DNA from: Palaemon carinicauda
Taxonomy: Eukaryota; Arthropoda; Malacostraca; Decapoda; Palaemonidae
NCBI RefSeq assembly: GCF_036898095.1
Contig: NC_090751.1
Coordinates: 86,510,120 to 86,574,119, forward strand
DNA: 64,000 nt
Reading direction: 5' to 3'
The notes beneath the pieces are model-generated. The model was not told the DNA's origin, made no database searches, and saw nothing but the letters and a program-made list of their open reading frames with translations. Both the position numbers and the translations under genes were made by a program. This document shows, piece by piece, positions 32,996-44,249 of the stretch. The first letter of the stretch is position 1; each line of letters opens with the position of its first letter.

Positions 32996-33074
32996 ATGGA
33001 TGAAAAAATACCAGAAACCTCAACAGAAGAGGAGATTTTGACTCGTCATCGCAAAGAAAAGAAAGATTTGCAAG
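32996..33074 (+). CDS. OTUD6B: OTUD6B-like deubiquitinase, first coding exon
   Basis: ATG at 32996, then a frame encoding MDEKIPETSTEEEIL and RHRKEKKDLQ, ending at 33074 before the donor GTAAAA; the exon ends one base into a codon. The RHRKEKK-x-LQ text matches, as recalled, the amino terminus of OTUD6B, an OTU-family ubiquitin protease whose amino half is a charged coiled coil. The frame joins exactly to exon 2. A 5' leader may begin after the AG at 32939-32940. Element D ends about 330 bp upstream. The catalytic OTU domain is not in this window, so the family call rests on the coiled-coil region only. Confidence 0.8.
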
Positions 33075-33318
33075 GTAAAATTTGTGTACTGTACTGTATT
33101 ATATTCTTGAAATATGCTTACTCAATTTGAAATCCTAGTTGTTCCTACACAAAAAAAACCCTCTTCATTTAAATGGGTTTACTCCGTTGTGGTTTGGCTA
33201 CGACCAGAATTAGGAAATTGTGGGATTCTGGTAAGAGTGGCTGAGTCAGCAGAATTCATATAACTTAACTCATGGTTGTTATTCCAGTCAGACATCTGCT
33301 TTGACCACTGTCCATGCT

Positions 33319-33460
33319 ACAAAGCTTTTTGCTTTTTCTTTTTCTTTACTATCAGTGCATTTGTGATTGAGTGGTTTTTAAGTGAATATGAGAAGCTACC
33401 CCAGTCTTGGAGATAGTCCTTGTGGCACCTTCATAAACAGTGGAGGTAGATACTAATCCT
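33319..33460 (+). pseudogene. Element E gag amino end relic
   Basis: After a pyrimidine tract ending TACTATCAG (about 33331-33352) an ATG at about 33389 encodes RSYPSLGDSPCGTFIN, aligning with RKCPGLPDRPCGTYMS of D. A stop follows soon after, and little of the remaining gag is readable up to 34300. Confidence 0.6.
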
Positions 33461-34300
33461 TTGTGGCCTGATTGTTGTGGTAAGCAATGCTCTTTGCTCT
33501 TTTACCTCTTCTTGTAATTTTTGCAGGGATTAGCTGCCCGCTCAATATGAGAGATACAATAGTTGTCGGAAGAAGAAAGCTAAGTTGGATCATTTCCCTT
33601 CTGCTTCTTCCTCTGCTAAGAGCAAGAATCAGAAGCCTTTCAGATCCTTCCTTATTGGAGTTTCTGTTACCCAAAGAAGACAGCATTTTGTGCTTCGTTT
33701 TGTAGATGTGGTATCACCTATTGTGATTAGTGAATCCGAGATCTTACACAGTGTTGTAGATACTCGGTTTCAGCCCTTATACAGCCAGAGCAAGAGACGT
33801 TACAGATTACGTTAGTCTCACCAGCCTATATGAACCTTAACAGAACCTTTACAGATCAGGAAGTTTTTTCCTCCATGATGCAAGAAGACTCCCCAGTGAG
33901 AATATTTAAAGTATCATGTAAATATATGCCTCCTCGAACTCCACACCGAGAGGTGACAGATCAGCCTATTTTATCAGGTACAGAAACACAGTTAGAAGGA
34001 GCTTAATATTCTTCGTTCTCCACTCACAACTATTCTGACCTTTCTTTAACTCTTAAGAGGTCCTAAAGGTAAATCTTCCACTCAAAAGGAAGCAACTAGC
34101 TTCTCTCCAAGGAAGACTTCTTATTCTTTTCAAATTTTTCAGGTAGACCTCACCTGGAATTACAGACCTGGTTGTATCATCCAAGTGCAAGTACAATTTT
34201 AGCTCTGTACACACACAGGCTCACAAATGAGTTCCATGCTTGATTTTGGGTACAGTATATTTCTGGATGCAGATAAACACTCAAGAAGGAAAAATGTTCC
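33461..34300 (+). other. Element E: degraded gag region
   Basis: Lys/Ser-rich short frames at 33487-33815 may be a decayed gag. No conserved gag carboxyl domain was identified. Confidence 0.35.
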
Positions 34301-34339
34301 CATCTCAATGCAGAATTGAGAGACTCATGGAAATGGCTT

Positions 34340-35400
34340 GTCTCTTCCTCTTGTAAGGCTTACTCCAAGCTCATCTGTGGCTTAGCCTTTTAGAGCACTT
34401 AACCTCCATGAAGCGTCTGGTGCCCAACGACTGCCTTTGCATTTGGTCTCTCCAATGGCAGCTGAAAACATTCTGATCTCAGCACAGGGACCCTGTGGAC
34501 CTTTAGGCTCCGATAGAGCCAGAGCAAAAGAGGGACTTGAGTTGGTGGTTGCTAGATGTCAACCTTCTCTAGGGAGTAGATCTTTTCACTCCCCCCCCTG
34601 ATTTGATGCTCTTCATGGATGCGTCAAAAGAAAAGTGGGAGGCTCACATGTTTCAGCAAATGTCCTCTGGGCAGTGGTCTGATTCTGATCGGCAGTGTCA
34701 GCTACATAAATCATCTGGAAATTAGGGCAGCTTTTTTAGCTCTCAGGCACTTACAACACCTCCTTTCAGACCACTCTGTAATGTTGATGAGCAAAACTTG
34801 ACGATAGTGGTAATATATAACTAAACTAGCAAGGAGTTACTTTTTCACAGCAGCTTTGCCTTCTGGCCTTGAAAATTCTGCATTGGACAGAAGAGAATTT
34901 GATCTCCATGTCAGTCTGGTTTGTTCCAGGCAAAAAGAACATTCTCCAGACATTCTGAGCAGGAAGACTGATAGTTGGATCCGAATGGTCTTTGCATCCC
35001 CGGGTAGCCAACAAAGTCCTGACACTGTAGGGTTCGCCGATAATAAACCTGTTCGCTGATAATAAACCTGTTCGGGATGTCCCTCATCCAGAAGCTTCCT
35101 GTGTTCTGTTTTCTAGTACCAGACCCACAGGCAGCCTTCCAGGATGCCTTTCAACATCTCTGGGATAACATGGATGTCTATGCATTCCCCACGTTCTGTC
35201 TAATGAGGAGAGACTTCAATAAAATGAATGCATCACAAGATCTGTTGATGAACCTGATAGCTCCACTGTGGCAGCAAGCAGAATGGTTTCCAGACCTTCT
35301 ACTTCTGCTGACAAAGGTACCCAGGGAGTTGCCATCCCTCCACAACCTGCTTCAGCAACCATATGCAGAGTTTTTCCACAGAGCAGTCGCTTCCCTATGA
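34340..35400 (+). pseudogene. Element E pol relic: RT tail, RNase H, Dam-like domain
   Basis: Broken frames give DLMLFMDASKEKWEAHM (RNase H start) near 34600 and, in 35077-35400, VPDPQAAFQDAF, VYAFPTFCLMRRDFNK and LIAPLWQQAEWFPD, aligning with the Dam-like block of D. RT fingers and YLDD were not found. Many stops; dead. Confidence 0.7.
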
Positions 35401-36430
35401 CTTCACGCCTGGTAGTTATCCAGCATCTCCTTCTCTCAGAGAGGCTTTTAGCTTACAGTGGTGAAATGGATGTCTGGGTACCTCAGTCTACCAGGTGAAG
35501 TGGACTATCTTTTGTGGTTGGTGTCTCTCCACTCGATGACACTATTCCCTTGATAACAGAGTTTTTGTTATTCCTCCGTGAGGAAAAACTGCTTGGTCTT
35601 GGCGGGGGGGGGGGGGGGGGGGGGAGGCTTTTGCTCAACCCTGAGCCCTCTATACTGAATGAAGTAGACATTTCCTCCTCAACAGAATTATCTTTATTCA
35701 TATAGAGTTTTGAGCTTACATGCCTTCAGTCAGAAGTTAGATCACCTCTGGAACATTGTGAAAGTGCTATGCTCCGTGAAAGGAACTCCTTAATAACCGC
35801 TGAGTCAAGCATCAGATAAAAAATTGATTCTTAAGACGGTTTTCCTTCTTGCCCTTGCCTTTGTCAAGATGGTCAGCGATTTCCATGGTCTACCTTGCGA
35901 TGTTGCCCAGCCAAAGGGATGAGAGCTGGTAACACTAAGCTTTGTCCCTGTGTTTATTGCTAAGACTTGGAATCTGGCTGTAGCAGAATCTAGGTTTGGG
36001 TCGTTTCAGAATTTTAGTCTTCGTAATGTACAGTAACTGACAATCCTGTTCAGATTTTACTATGTTCTCTGAGAGCGCTGAGGTGCTGTCTCAAGCGCAC
36101 AGCAAGAGCTTACCCATAAATTGAGTGCCTGCTTGTGAGTATGGGCAGGGTTAAGAGGAGAATCACAAAAAATACGGTTTCTACGTGGATTAGCAGGTTT
36201 TGACTGTGCCCTAAATTTTCACTCTTCACAACAGAGTAGAAAACCCAAAGCTCATGACAGTATAGGTGTAAGTATGTCCCTAGCATTCAGAAAATTTTTT
36301 TCTGTGGCACAGGTATTGCAAGTGGCCATTTGGTGAGAGCAATCAGCCTTCACCTCTTATTACCTGCAAGATATAACCCACAAGAACATAGATATATTTA
36401 CTCTGCTACCTGTGGTGGTCATTGAATAGG
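35401..36430 (+). pseudogene. Element E tyrosine recombinase relic
   Basis: Aligned fragments in several frames: VIQHLL near 35415, MVSDFHGLPCDVA near 35870 (D: RVSELHGLSYD), and near 36250-36430 AHDSIGVSMSLAFRK and FTSYYLQDIT. A run of 21 G interrupts the coding text at 35604-35624. Not functional. Confidence 0.7.
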
Positions 36431-36769
36431 TGGTTTAGCTATCTCAGTTCCCTTACATGGCTAGTAGCAGTCGGTTGAGGGTGGATGTTACCCGGTGTTA
36501 GTCTGAGATGAATGGATAGAATGACTGTCCTCTTCTTCCTTTATCTTCCCTTCCCTTGGGGTACAGTCTCCAGTAGACTCTGCAAGTTGGCCAACCTCTG
36601 ACTACAGGTAAGAACCCAGGTTACGTGTGTGGTCTGAAATATTTTATATACTGTATTTTATGACCCCAGTCTCCTTGCGAGGGGGAGTTGGGCAATGTCT
36701 AGGTTCAAGATGTGTGAAATATCACTCTTTACTCTTACTTGTTCAAATCTCATTGCTTGTTTTCACTCA

Positions 36770-36774
<5 letters not shown>

Positions 36775-36843
<69 letters not shown>
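36775..36843. repeat. (TTA)n microsatellite
   Basis: About 23 TTA units, followed by three ACT units, leading directly into the dispersed repeat at 36855. Poly-Leu and poly-Tyr frames across it are spurious. Confidence 0.95.
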
Positions 36844-36845
<2 letters not shown>

Positions 36846-37515
36846 TACTACTAACTAAGCTACAACCATATTGGAAAAGCAGGAGGCTATAAGTCCATGG
36901 GCTCTAATAGGGAAAATTAGCCATTGAGGAAGGGAAATAGGAAACTAAATAAACTGCAAGAGAAGTAATGAACAATTAAAATGAAATATTTTAAGACCAG
37001 TACAACATTAAAATACATTTTTCATATATAAACTATACAAAACTTAGAAAAGAAGAGGAAGAGAAACAGGATAGAATAGTCTGCCTGAGTGTACCATCAA
37101 GCAAGAGAACTTTAAGCCAAGACAGTGGAAGACAATGATTCAGAGGCTTTGGCACTACCCAAGACTAGAGAACAATGGTTCAGTTTTTTTTCAATTTTGG
37201 TGTGTCCTCCTAGAAGAGCTGAGTACCATAGCTTAAAGAGTCTCACCTACCCTTACCAAGAGTAAAGTAGCCACTGAGCAATTAGTGTAGTAGTAAACCC
37301 CTTCAGCAAAGAAGAATGGTTTGGTAATCTCAGTGTTGTCAGGTGTATAAGTATAGAGGCGACTGTGAAAAGAATAGGCCAATCTATTTGGTGTATGTGT
37401 AGGCAATAGAAAAATGAGCTGTAACGAGAGAGAGGGATCCAATGTATGACTGTCTGGCCAGTCAAAGAACCCAAGAACTCTCTTGCCGTCAAACTTTACA
37501 GCATTAACAGGTTGA
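36844..37515. repeat. Dispersed repeat downstream of TTA tract (unclassified)
   Basis: It starts AAGCTACAACCATATTGGAA and contains AGCAGGAGGCTATAAGTCC and GGTGTATGTGTAGGCAA. From memory, sequences of this type flanked by a simple repeat are abundant in decapod genomic DNA; this was not searched. It has no ORF. It lies inside the 3' region of element E, so it inserted later. Confidence 0.5.
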
Positions 37516-37900
37516 AAGTCTGTGAGGTTTCAGGTCACTTCTCTTATGCTCATAAGGTACCTTAGATCAGTTTTCCAGCTAGTTGGAGTTTGGACTTTTA
37601 TCCACCTAAGGGTGAGTCTCCTTAGTAAAGAACAAAAGGTTTGTGTTTGTGTAGGAACAAATGACTAATTTGGAAGGAAATTGTATTTTTCCTAAATATG
37701 CAAACGTCAGTTCTTTACTCATACATGACCCGCCATCACCTGTTCATCTAAAAATTCTGCCTGCGATCAAAAAAGTGTGGGATTCATGGGCTGAGTGTGT
37801 GAGTGGCATGGTCGGTCTACCCCCCGCTAACTAGTGCCGTCTCATTGACACCTCAGGCAAAAGTTTATGACTAGAGATGGTGATTGGGTACTAGCTAATG

Positions 37901-39378
37901 CATTGTCTCTGACTGTTGTGTGGTTCTTTTGATTGTGCGGTGATGCATAGTAATGAATTTACTTACAGCAGACGATTTTGTAATTTTTCTACACTAGCAT
38001 CCAATTTTGACAAGGAACCAATCGAGTGACGACTGCTTTTGCCTTTTCTTTAAAATGGCAGTAAAATAAGTGAAAACCCCATGATCAGAGTATGAACACT
38101 TCATTGTTGGCATATGGACCCTGCATGACTGATTTTGTACTGTCTCATTAGTATTTGTCCACAAAAATTGCCCATGCGACATAAAAGTTTTAGCTCTGAG
38201 CCTGATATTGTACAAGGCTTGTAAACCATCTTAAATCTAAATGCTCCAAGAATGATTTTCTCATATTCAAAGTTACTCATAAACTTAGGTACTACTTTAT
38301 AAGGAATATTAAGGCTCCAGCCATTATTTATAGTTTTTTCTCAAACTAATACAGTATCTCTATTACATAACCTAATGGGAAGGTCTGATAGTACTGTAAT
38401 TTGTAAATACTTCACTGTTTGTAACAAAATACAGTACAATACAGTACTGTATATCATTATGTAAATTTGAATTGAACTAAAAAAAATTCCATACTACTGT
38501 ATATACTGTAGAAAGATTTAAAAGTACTGCCTCCTCTACACTCCCTTAAGTATTACTTTTGGTGTGATTGTCATTTAGTATCAAAATTGGTTTCAAGTAA
38601 ATCTTCTGCCATTATTGCAATTATGTTAATAATGCAATGCATTTCAATTATTTACTATTTGAGATAATATCCCACTTTCTTACCTATAAATATTTGCTCT
38701 GGAATCTCCTCAGTTTAGACAAAGATTCGAGACTTAATGTTCAACTTCTTAAATTTGTACATAGTTGGCGCACTGGTATCTTTGAGCTGACTGACCGTTT
38801 TCACCAACGGTTCCCAGACTTCACCATTACTATTGCTCAAAGCAGCATGTCAGGGAGGGATATTACTTTATGAAACACGTCAAATGATTACTGTGGTGTT
38901 CGTATGTATGCATGGAACTTGGCTTAGGAAAACAACAAAAGCTTGAAGCACTGAAATATATCCAAAGGATGAAATAATATCACTGATAGAAGAGAAAAGT
39001 GACGAATTATAAATAACCAGCCCGACCAATATTGTAACAACGCCCAAAACTAAAGATGATAATAAGAACAAAATAAATATGAACGTCAAAAATTGCGAAG
39101 ACAAATACCTACAATATACGATTAAGAACAAACGCAAACACTAATTAAAACCATCGTGACCTACCAACAGATAAAAGGAGCTAGATGTCTTCCTAAGAGG
39201 AAGCTTATATTTCAATTAAGATGTTTATAGTTCATTTATCCCTAATAGGCATGATCTAGCAAAACTAATAGTTACTAAATAATAATTTCAGTACTTTAAT
39301 TACTTTTCAGGAAAAATAATTGCATGCATCGTTGACTGTTCAGACAAGACTAATACTTTTCCCGTGTTTCACTTGCAG
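37901..39378 (+). other. 3' part of intron 1 of OTUD6B-like gene
   Basis: AT-rich and without recognised elements. The short frame at 38637-38873 has no domain. It ends in a pyrimidine-rich tract and ACTTGCAG, a good 3' splice site. Confidence 0.6.
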
Positions 39379-39542
39379 CTAAGATCCAGCAACTTAAGAA
39401 AAGTGTAAACAAAGACAAGAAAAAGAAAAAAGAAATAACAGCAGAAATAACACGTCTTGAACAGGAACAGGAGAGTCGCCATGCAGAAGAACTTGCTTTG
39501 ATAGTAGGCCATAAAGAGGTTTTAGAAGATCAGAAAGAACAG
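39379..39542 (+). CDS. OTUD6B: OTUD6B-like deubiquitinase, second coding exon
   Basis: Bounded by acceptor ACTTGCAG and donor GTAGGC. With the single base left from exon 1 it completes Ala and reads AKIQQLKKSVNKDKKKKK and RLEQEQESRHAEELALIV, ending on a codon boundary after KEQ. This charged, coiled-coil text continues RHRKEKKDLQ of exon 1 in the order known for OTUD6B (LQAKI, then a Lys-rich stretch, then LE-rich helix). The next exon is not found before the right edge, so intron 2 exceeds 24 kb and contains F, G, H and part of I. Confidence 0.82.
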
Positions 39543-40151
39543 GTAGGCTAGATTCATGTAATTTTTGTGATTTAAGGTATCAGCAAGCAAAGAAATATTG
39601 AAAAGGAAGTTATTTTGAATAGGTTTTACCATTGAAGATTATATTTTCATGTCATCTTGATGACCAGTCTTGGGAAAGTCTCTATATCTAATTACTTCTT
39701 GCCAATCTTTAGGACCATTTTCTGTGAATTATTAATAAAATTTTCCTGTAGATTTTTCCATAGACTTGTTTATTCAGAAACCAAACAAATTCATACTCTA
39801 TTGATACATTATAGATACAGGAGACCATGTGAGTAATGCCTAATTTTTTTTTGGGGGGGAGGGGCAGCTACACTATTGGCTCTCTCTATTTTCATTAACA
39901 ACTTAAGCAGAAAAGTTACACCTCTTTCAACTGGACTAGATTCTATTTAAGATTAATGTGTTCTTACATGTATACAAACCCTTGTCCTTTAGTAGGAGTA
40001 TGATATCAGCAAAGCTGGAATATGGTTGTTAGAAGCTTACTGTTTGACGAGGTATAGGGAGATACTGGTGGATGGCGTGGAAGCTCCACCCCCATATCAT
40101 TATACTGACTATCCATTTTGATTTCAGCCGCAGAAAAGTGGACACATATTT
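39543..40151 (+). other. Start of intron 2 of OTUD6B-like gene
   Basis: AT-rich unique sequence without an ORF, up to the left end of element F. Confidence 0.6.
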
Positions 40152-40179
40152 TTTCCGTAACCGAAATACAAACCACGCT

Positions 40180-40330
40180 ATTTAAATAGGGTATTACTTT
40201 CGGCGTTAGTGAAATGACTAGCCATTAGATTTTTAACGAGGGTTAACTATCCCCTCGCTAGTTAGCGGGGGTTAGGGGAGGGGTAGCTAGCCATCCCTCC
40301 CCCCTCACACACCGGTGAACTGATTCTCTT
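40180..40330 (+). repeat. Left inverted terminal repeat of element F
   Basis: It contains CCCCTCGCTAGTTAGCGGGG and is inverted at about 52570-52735, including CACACCGGTGAACTGATTC. Confidence 0.85.
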
Positions 40331-40397
40331 CACTTTTGGCTCGGGTGATGGTCAGATGTGTCTGCTCTCACCCTCGCATTGACAGCCTTAATATTTT

Positions 40398-40416
40398 TTG
40401 CTTTCTCTTTCAGTTT
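40398..40416 (+). promoter_or_regulatory. Pyrimidine tract plus CAG before gag of element F
   Basis: TTTTGCTTTCTCTTTCAG about 34 nt before the gag ATG, at the same place as in D, I, E and R. Confidence 0.5.
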
Positions 40417-40447
40417 GTGTGTTTGGAAGTTGGCCTCTCTCCTTATC

Positions 40448-43400
40448 ATGCAGAAATGCCCTGGTTTACCCGACCGCCCTTGTGGGACTTATATGTCGGT
40501 GGTCGAGACGGACCCTCACACCTTGTGTCCGTTCTGCAGAGGTCAACGGTGTGATAGGGATAAAGTGTGCAGTGAGTGCAGGGAGTGGTCTACCTCCCAG
40601 TGGGAGAGGTTTTCCCGGCGACGGAAGAAGAAGTCTAAGCGGGATCTTTCTCCTTCAAGGGTTTCCTTGAAGAAGGAAAATTCCAAGGACACTTCTCCCG
40701 TTGCCCGGACCTCCTCCGAAGCTCCCGCTCGATCGGTCTCTTGTGAGAGGCCGTCGAGTGGTAGCGTAGGCCGTTCTTTTGTTGACCGACCTCGGGGTTC
40801 GGGAGAGGGAGTTGCCTCCCATAGCGAGACAGCTCCTCCTCCTCCTCCGGGGGAGGATTTATCTATTTCTGCTTCTGTTTATAATGATGATTTATTGCAG
40901 CTTTGGGCTTCCTTGGGGCTTAAGGGTTCTCCCTCCAGGGAAGCCCTGTTTGACTTGATCCAGTAAGGCACAGCTGTCAAACAGTCGTCGGTGATAGCGG
41001 AGGTTGACCCTCTGTCTATCGTCGACGTTGTTGTGGCAGAGGCTTCCGACGGCTCGGGTCAAACCCCTGCCTTAGGTGCTGATGTTGCTGAAGGCTCAGT
41101 TCCCCCCTCCGAACATCCTTCGAGGGAGGAGCTGAATACAACGGTTTCTCCTGCAGGTGAATCTCCCCCTCGGGGGAATTCACTGACAGAGACTCCTCTT
41201 CGGAGGACCGACGATGGTGTTCCTGCTTCCAATGGACATATCCGTCGCAAGGCTCGACCTCCTCTTCGCTGTAGAGGTCTTCCTTCTCCCCACAAGGCAG
41301 TTAGGAGGCGCCTCTTCGGCTCCTCGCCCTCGCCATCCCCCGCAAAGGATCCTCCTTGTCGTGAGTCGACCGTTACAGCCGCATCTCTGGACCTCTCTGC
41401 AGATCGTTCGCGATCTCCTACGCCTGCCAGACCTGCTGACACTCCTTCACCGTTCATGGCAGTTGATGCACAGTGGGTGCCCTCGCACCGTTATCCAATG
41501 GGCACCGGTCCCTTTGGGGCAAAAGGGCTTGTCTCACAATGTGAGCAAACCCCCTAAGTGCCAGGTTTTAGCTGTGCGCCCACGTTCTCCTGCGCGCAGC
41601 TACGCGCAAGCGTTCTCCTGTTCCTGCTGTTGCTGAGTGTCCTCCTGTGCCGGAAATAACGCGCCAGCGATCTCCTATGGCAGAGTCGACATGTCAGCGC
41701 TCTCCTGCTCGCCATCGATCTCCTACTCGCCATCGATCTCCTACTCGCCAGCGCGCTTCTAATCGCAAGCGATCTCCTGTACACCAGCGATCTCCTCCTC
41801 GCCAGCGCACATCTGTGCGCCCTGATCGTGGTACGCGCCCTACGCGCCCATGATCTCCTGCGCGCCCACGATCTCCAGCTCGCCAGCGACACTCCCACGC
41901 GCGCCAGCGCATAACTACGCGCCATCGCTCTCCCGCGTGCCCAGGATCTTCGGATCTGGGCGTAGGAAGGAAACCTCATCCATCTCCTTCTCGCCAGCGT
42001 TCACCTGCGCGACCTCGGAACTCGCCCTCTCGTCAACCCTCGCCTATGTGCCATCGCGCTCAGTCACCTTCGCGCCCACAGGTTCCAGCTCCTACAGTGC
42101 GCACTTCCAGAGGTGGACGGGATATCACGCGCCCACGAGCGATCTCCTTCACGTGCTTCTAAGCCTGCTGATCCTGCGCCCCATCTGCCTTCTCCAGATC
42201 GCGCACTTGCACGCCAGCGATCTCCGGTGTGTCCGCGCGCCCCATCGCCTGCGCGCCATCACTCTCCAGCACGCCCACGTGCCCACGAGCCTGCTTGCAG
42301 AAGATCACCTGCGTACCCACGCGCAACCTCACCTGTGCGCAGTCGCTCACCTGCTCGCCCTGCGTGCCATCGCTCTCCTGTGCGCAATCGCTCGCCTGCG
42401 CTCCGTCGTTCACCTACGCGCTGTCATTCTCCTGGTCGCCAGCACTCGCCCACACCCTCGCCTGCGCGTTCACGCACACCCTCACCCGCGCGCCCACGCG
42501 CCCGCGCGTCCTAGCGAGTTCTGGAGCCAGAACAGTCAGGTCATCTTCTTCACGACCCCCCCCCCCCCCCTCCCGCAAGCGCAGAACAGCGCACTCGCAG
42601 GAGAAGGGGAGGTCTTCAGAGAGGTCTAGGCAACAATCTTCTTCCCTTCTTTTCTGGCAGGCCCTATGGTATCTACTCCAAAGGATCGCCCGATCCCTTT
42701 CCCTCCAGCGGGAGTCTCTGACACTGTGTTTGTCAGTAAGCAGCCATGGTTTGGGTCCCTTATCAGAGCTGTCGTCCAGGCTGTTAAGCCTGCCTTCGCT
42801 GATTTGGGTCTCAAACCAACGGCAGATCCGACCCCACTGAAGAGGTAGAGAGGAGTAGAAATCGTGGTGACTTCTCCCAGGGTCAAACTGGCTCCTAAGA
42901 AGTCCGTAAGGAAGGCTCGTTCCCCCACGGACATTCTCTCCTACTCTTGTGGACGAAGCTTTTCCGTCTTCAGGAGAATCTACCGAGGTGAGACCTTCTC
43001 CCACCACACCAATGGGAGAGACCCCACCGCAAGTAGGAGAATCGTCCCGTGTTGGGGCGGAGAAGAGCCCTCAGACTTCGTTGCTGGAGTCCTGCATCCC
43101 TCCTAGAAGGGAACCCAAGGACTCAAAGACTATCCCGAAGTCTTCTTCCAGGATTCGACCAGAGCCAGCGAGACCCCCATTAGAATGTCCACGTGTCCCC
43201 CCAAGTAGAGCATCTGGGGACAGGAGATTTTGCTGCCAGTTCACCAGGAGGAGAGCAGCAAGAGTCAGAACATGCCTTCTGGCAAGTCTTGACTCTGATG
43301 AGGCATCTCAACGGGTTCAAGGACCCGGAGATCGCCCCTCGTGAGGGCAAGGACACGGTCCTGGACCGAGTCTTTGGCACTCAGAAACCCACTAAGGCCA

Positions 43401-44095
43401 GTGCGGCTTTGCCTTGATCCCAAGGGGTTAAGAGTGCCAGGGATAAGGTTGAGGGCCAGCTCTCCGAGCTCGCCTCCTCCAGCCGTTCCACTGGTGGCAA
43501 CAAGCTCCTCCCACCTCCTCGTGTCCAACAGAGGAGGTATTTTGAGATCATGGAGGAGTCTTGTTTAGCTCTTCCACTCCACCACTCTGTGAAAGAACTT
43601 GCAAGGGGAGTCGAGAGAGACTCCAGCCGGCAAGTGACATTTTCGGCAACGGAGATTCTGAGTCAGGAGAAGGTCGCAAAGTGTGCCATGCAGGCCACTT
43701 CGTGGCTGGATGTCTGGCTGGGGTCTCTGGGCATCCTGCTGCGATCTGAGGATCTATCCAAGGAGAGCACCAGGAAGGCCTTGGAGACCTTCTTCCTTTC
43801 GGGCACGCGCACCATTGAGTTTCTGGCCCACCAAGTCTCGAACTTGTGGGCAAACTCGATCCTGAAACGACGTGATGTGGTGACCGAGAGGTTCCACTCA
43901 AAGGTCCCAGCTGTGGATGTCTGCAAGCTCAGACACTCTTCCCTCCTGGGAAAGAGTTTGTTTGAGCCCAAGGATGTGGAACAGGCAGCTGAGAGGTGGA
44001 GAAAGTCGAACCAGGATTCTCTTCTCCAAGGCCTCTTACAACAAAGCCCTACAAACCTCCAGCACCTCAACAACCTCGCCAGTCCAAGACGATGA
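40448..44095 (+). pseudogene. Element F gag with stops and frameshifts
   Basis: The ATG at 40448 opens the same Cys ladder as D (KCPGLPDRPCGTYMS, DPHTLCPFCRGQRC). A TAA at 40964-40966 interrupts the acidic block; the same frame resumes (AEVDPLSIVDVVVAEAS) to 41557. About 41570-42510 codes Ser-Pro-Ala-Arg and Arg-Ser-Pro repeats in more than one frame, with many CGCGCC units. A 15-C run at 42556-42570 may shift the frame. The conserved carboxyl domain is open at 43550-44095 (QATSWLDVWLGSLGILLRSE, TRTIEFLAHQVSNLWAN, KRRDVVTERF). Structural protein remnant. Confidence 0.8.
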
Positions 44096-44249
44096 AACCG
44101 GCAGTGGCAGCAAAGACGACGGTGTCCAAGCAGCAGCCCTTTCATGTCAGAGACAAGAAGGGCAAAAAGTCCTCCCGGGGGAGGCAAGAATCCTAAAGGG
44201 AGTGGCCGAGGCTGCAAACGCTAGGATTGGCAATCCCCCTGCATGTCCA

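Larger units (their letters stand above)
33139..37900 (+). mobile_element. Old DIRS-like element E in intron 1 of OTUD6B-like gene
   Basis: The left end near 33139 reads GTTCCTACACAAAAAAAACC, a decayed form of the D/F left end. The internal complementary region is recognisable at about 37640-37720 (GTGTAGGAACAAATGAC and GGAAATTGTATTTTTCC). The right terminal repeat follows, with CCCCCGCTAACTAG near 37820; its outer end is not sharp. Between them lie gag, pol and recombinase remains with many stops, and a later insertion at 36.77-37.52 kb. It is the most diverged copy with two recognisable ends. Confidence 0.75.

Noticed and set aside
36627..36892. Open frames ending in poly-Leu or poly-Tyr
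   Set aside because: Produced by the TTA microsatellite.
38637..38873. 78-residue open frame in intron 1
   Set aside because: No domain, AT-driven, and it lies just upstream of the real exon 2 without splice support.
41554..42413. Long minus-strand frames rich in Arg, Trp and Ala
   Set aside because: Antisense shadows of the CGC-rich Ser-Pro-Ala-Arg gag repeats of F; no start context or domain.
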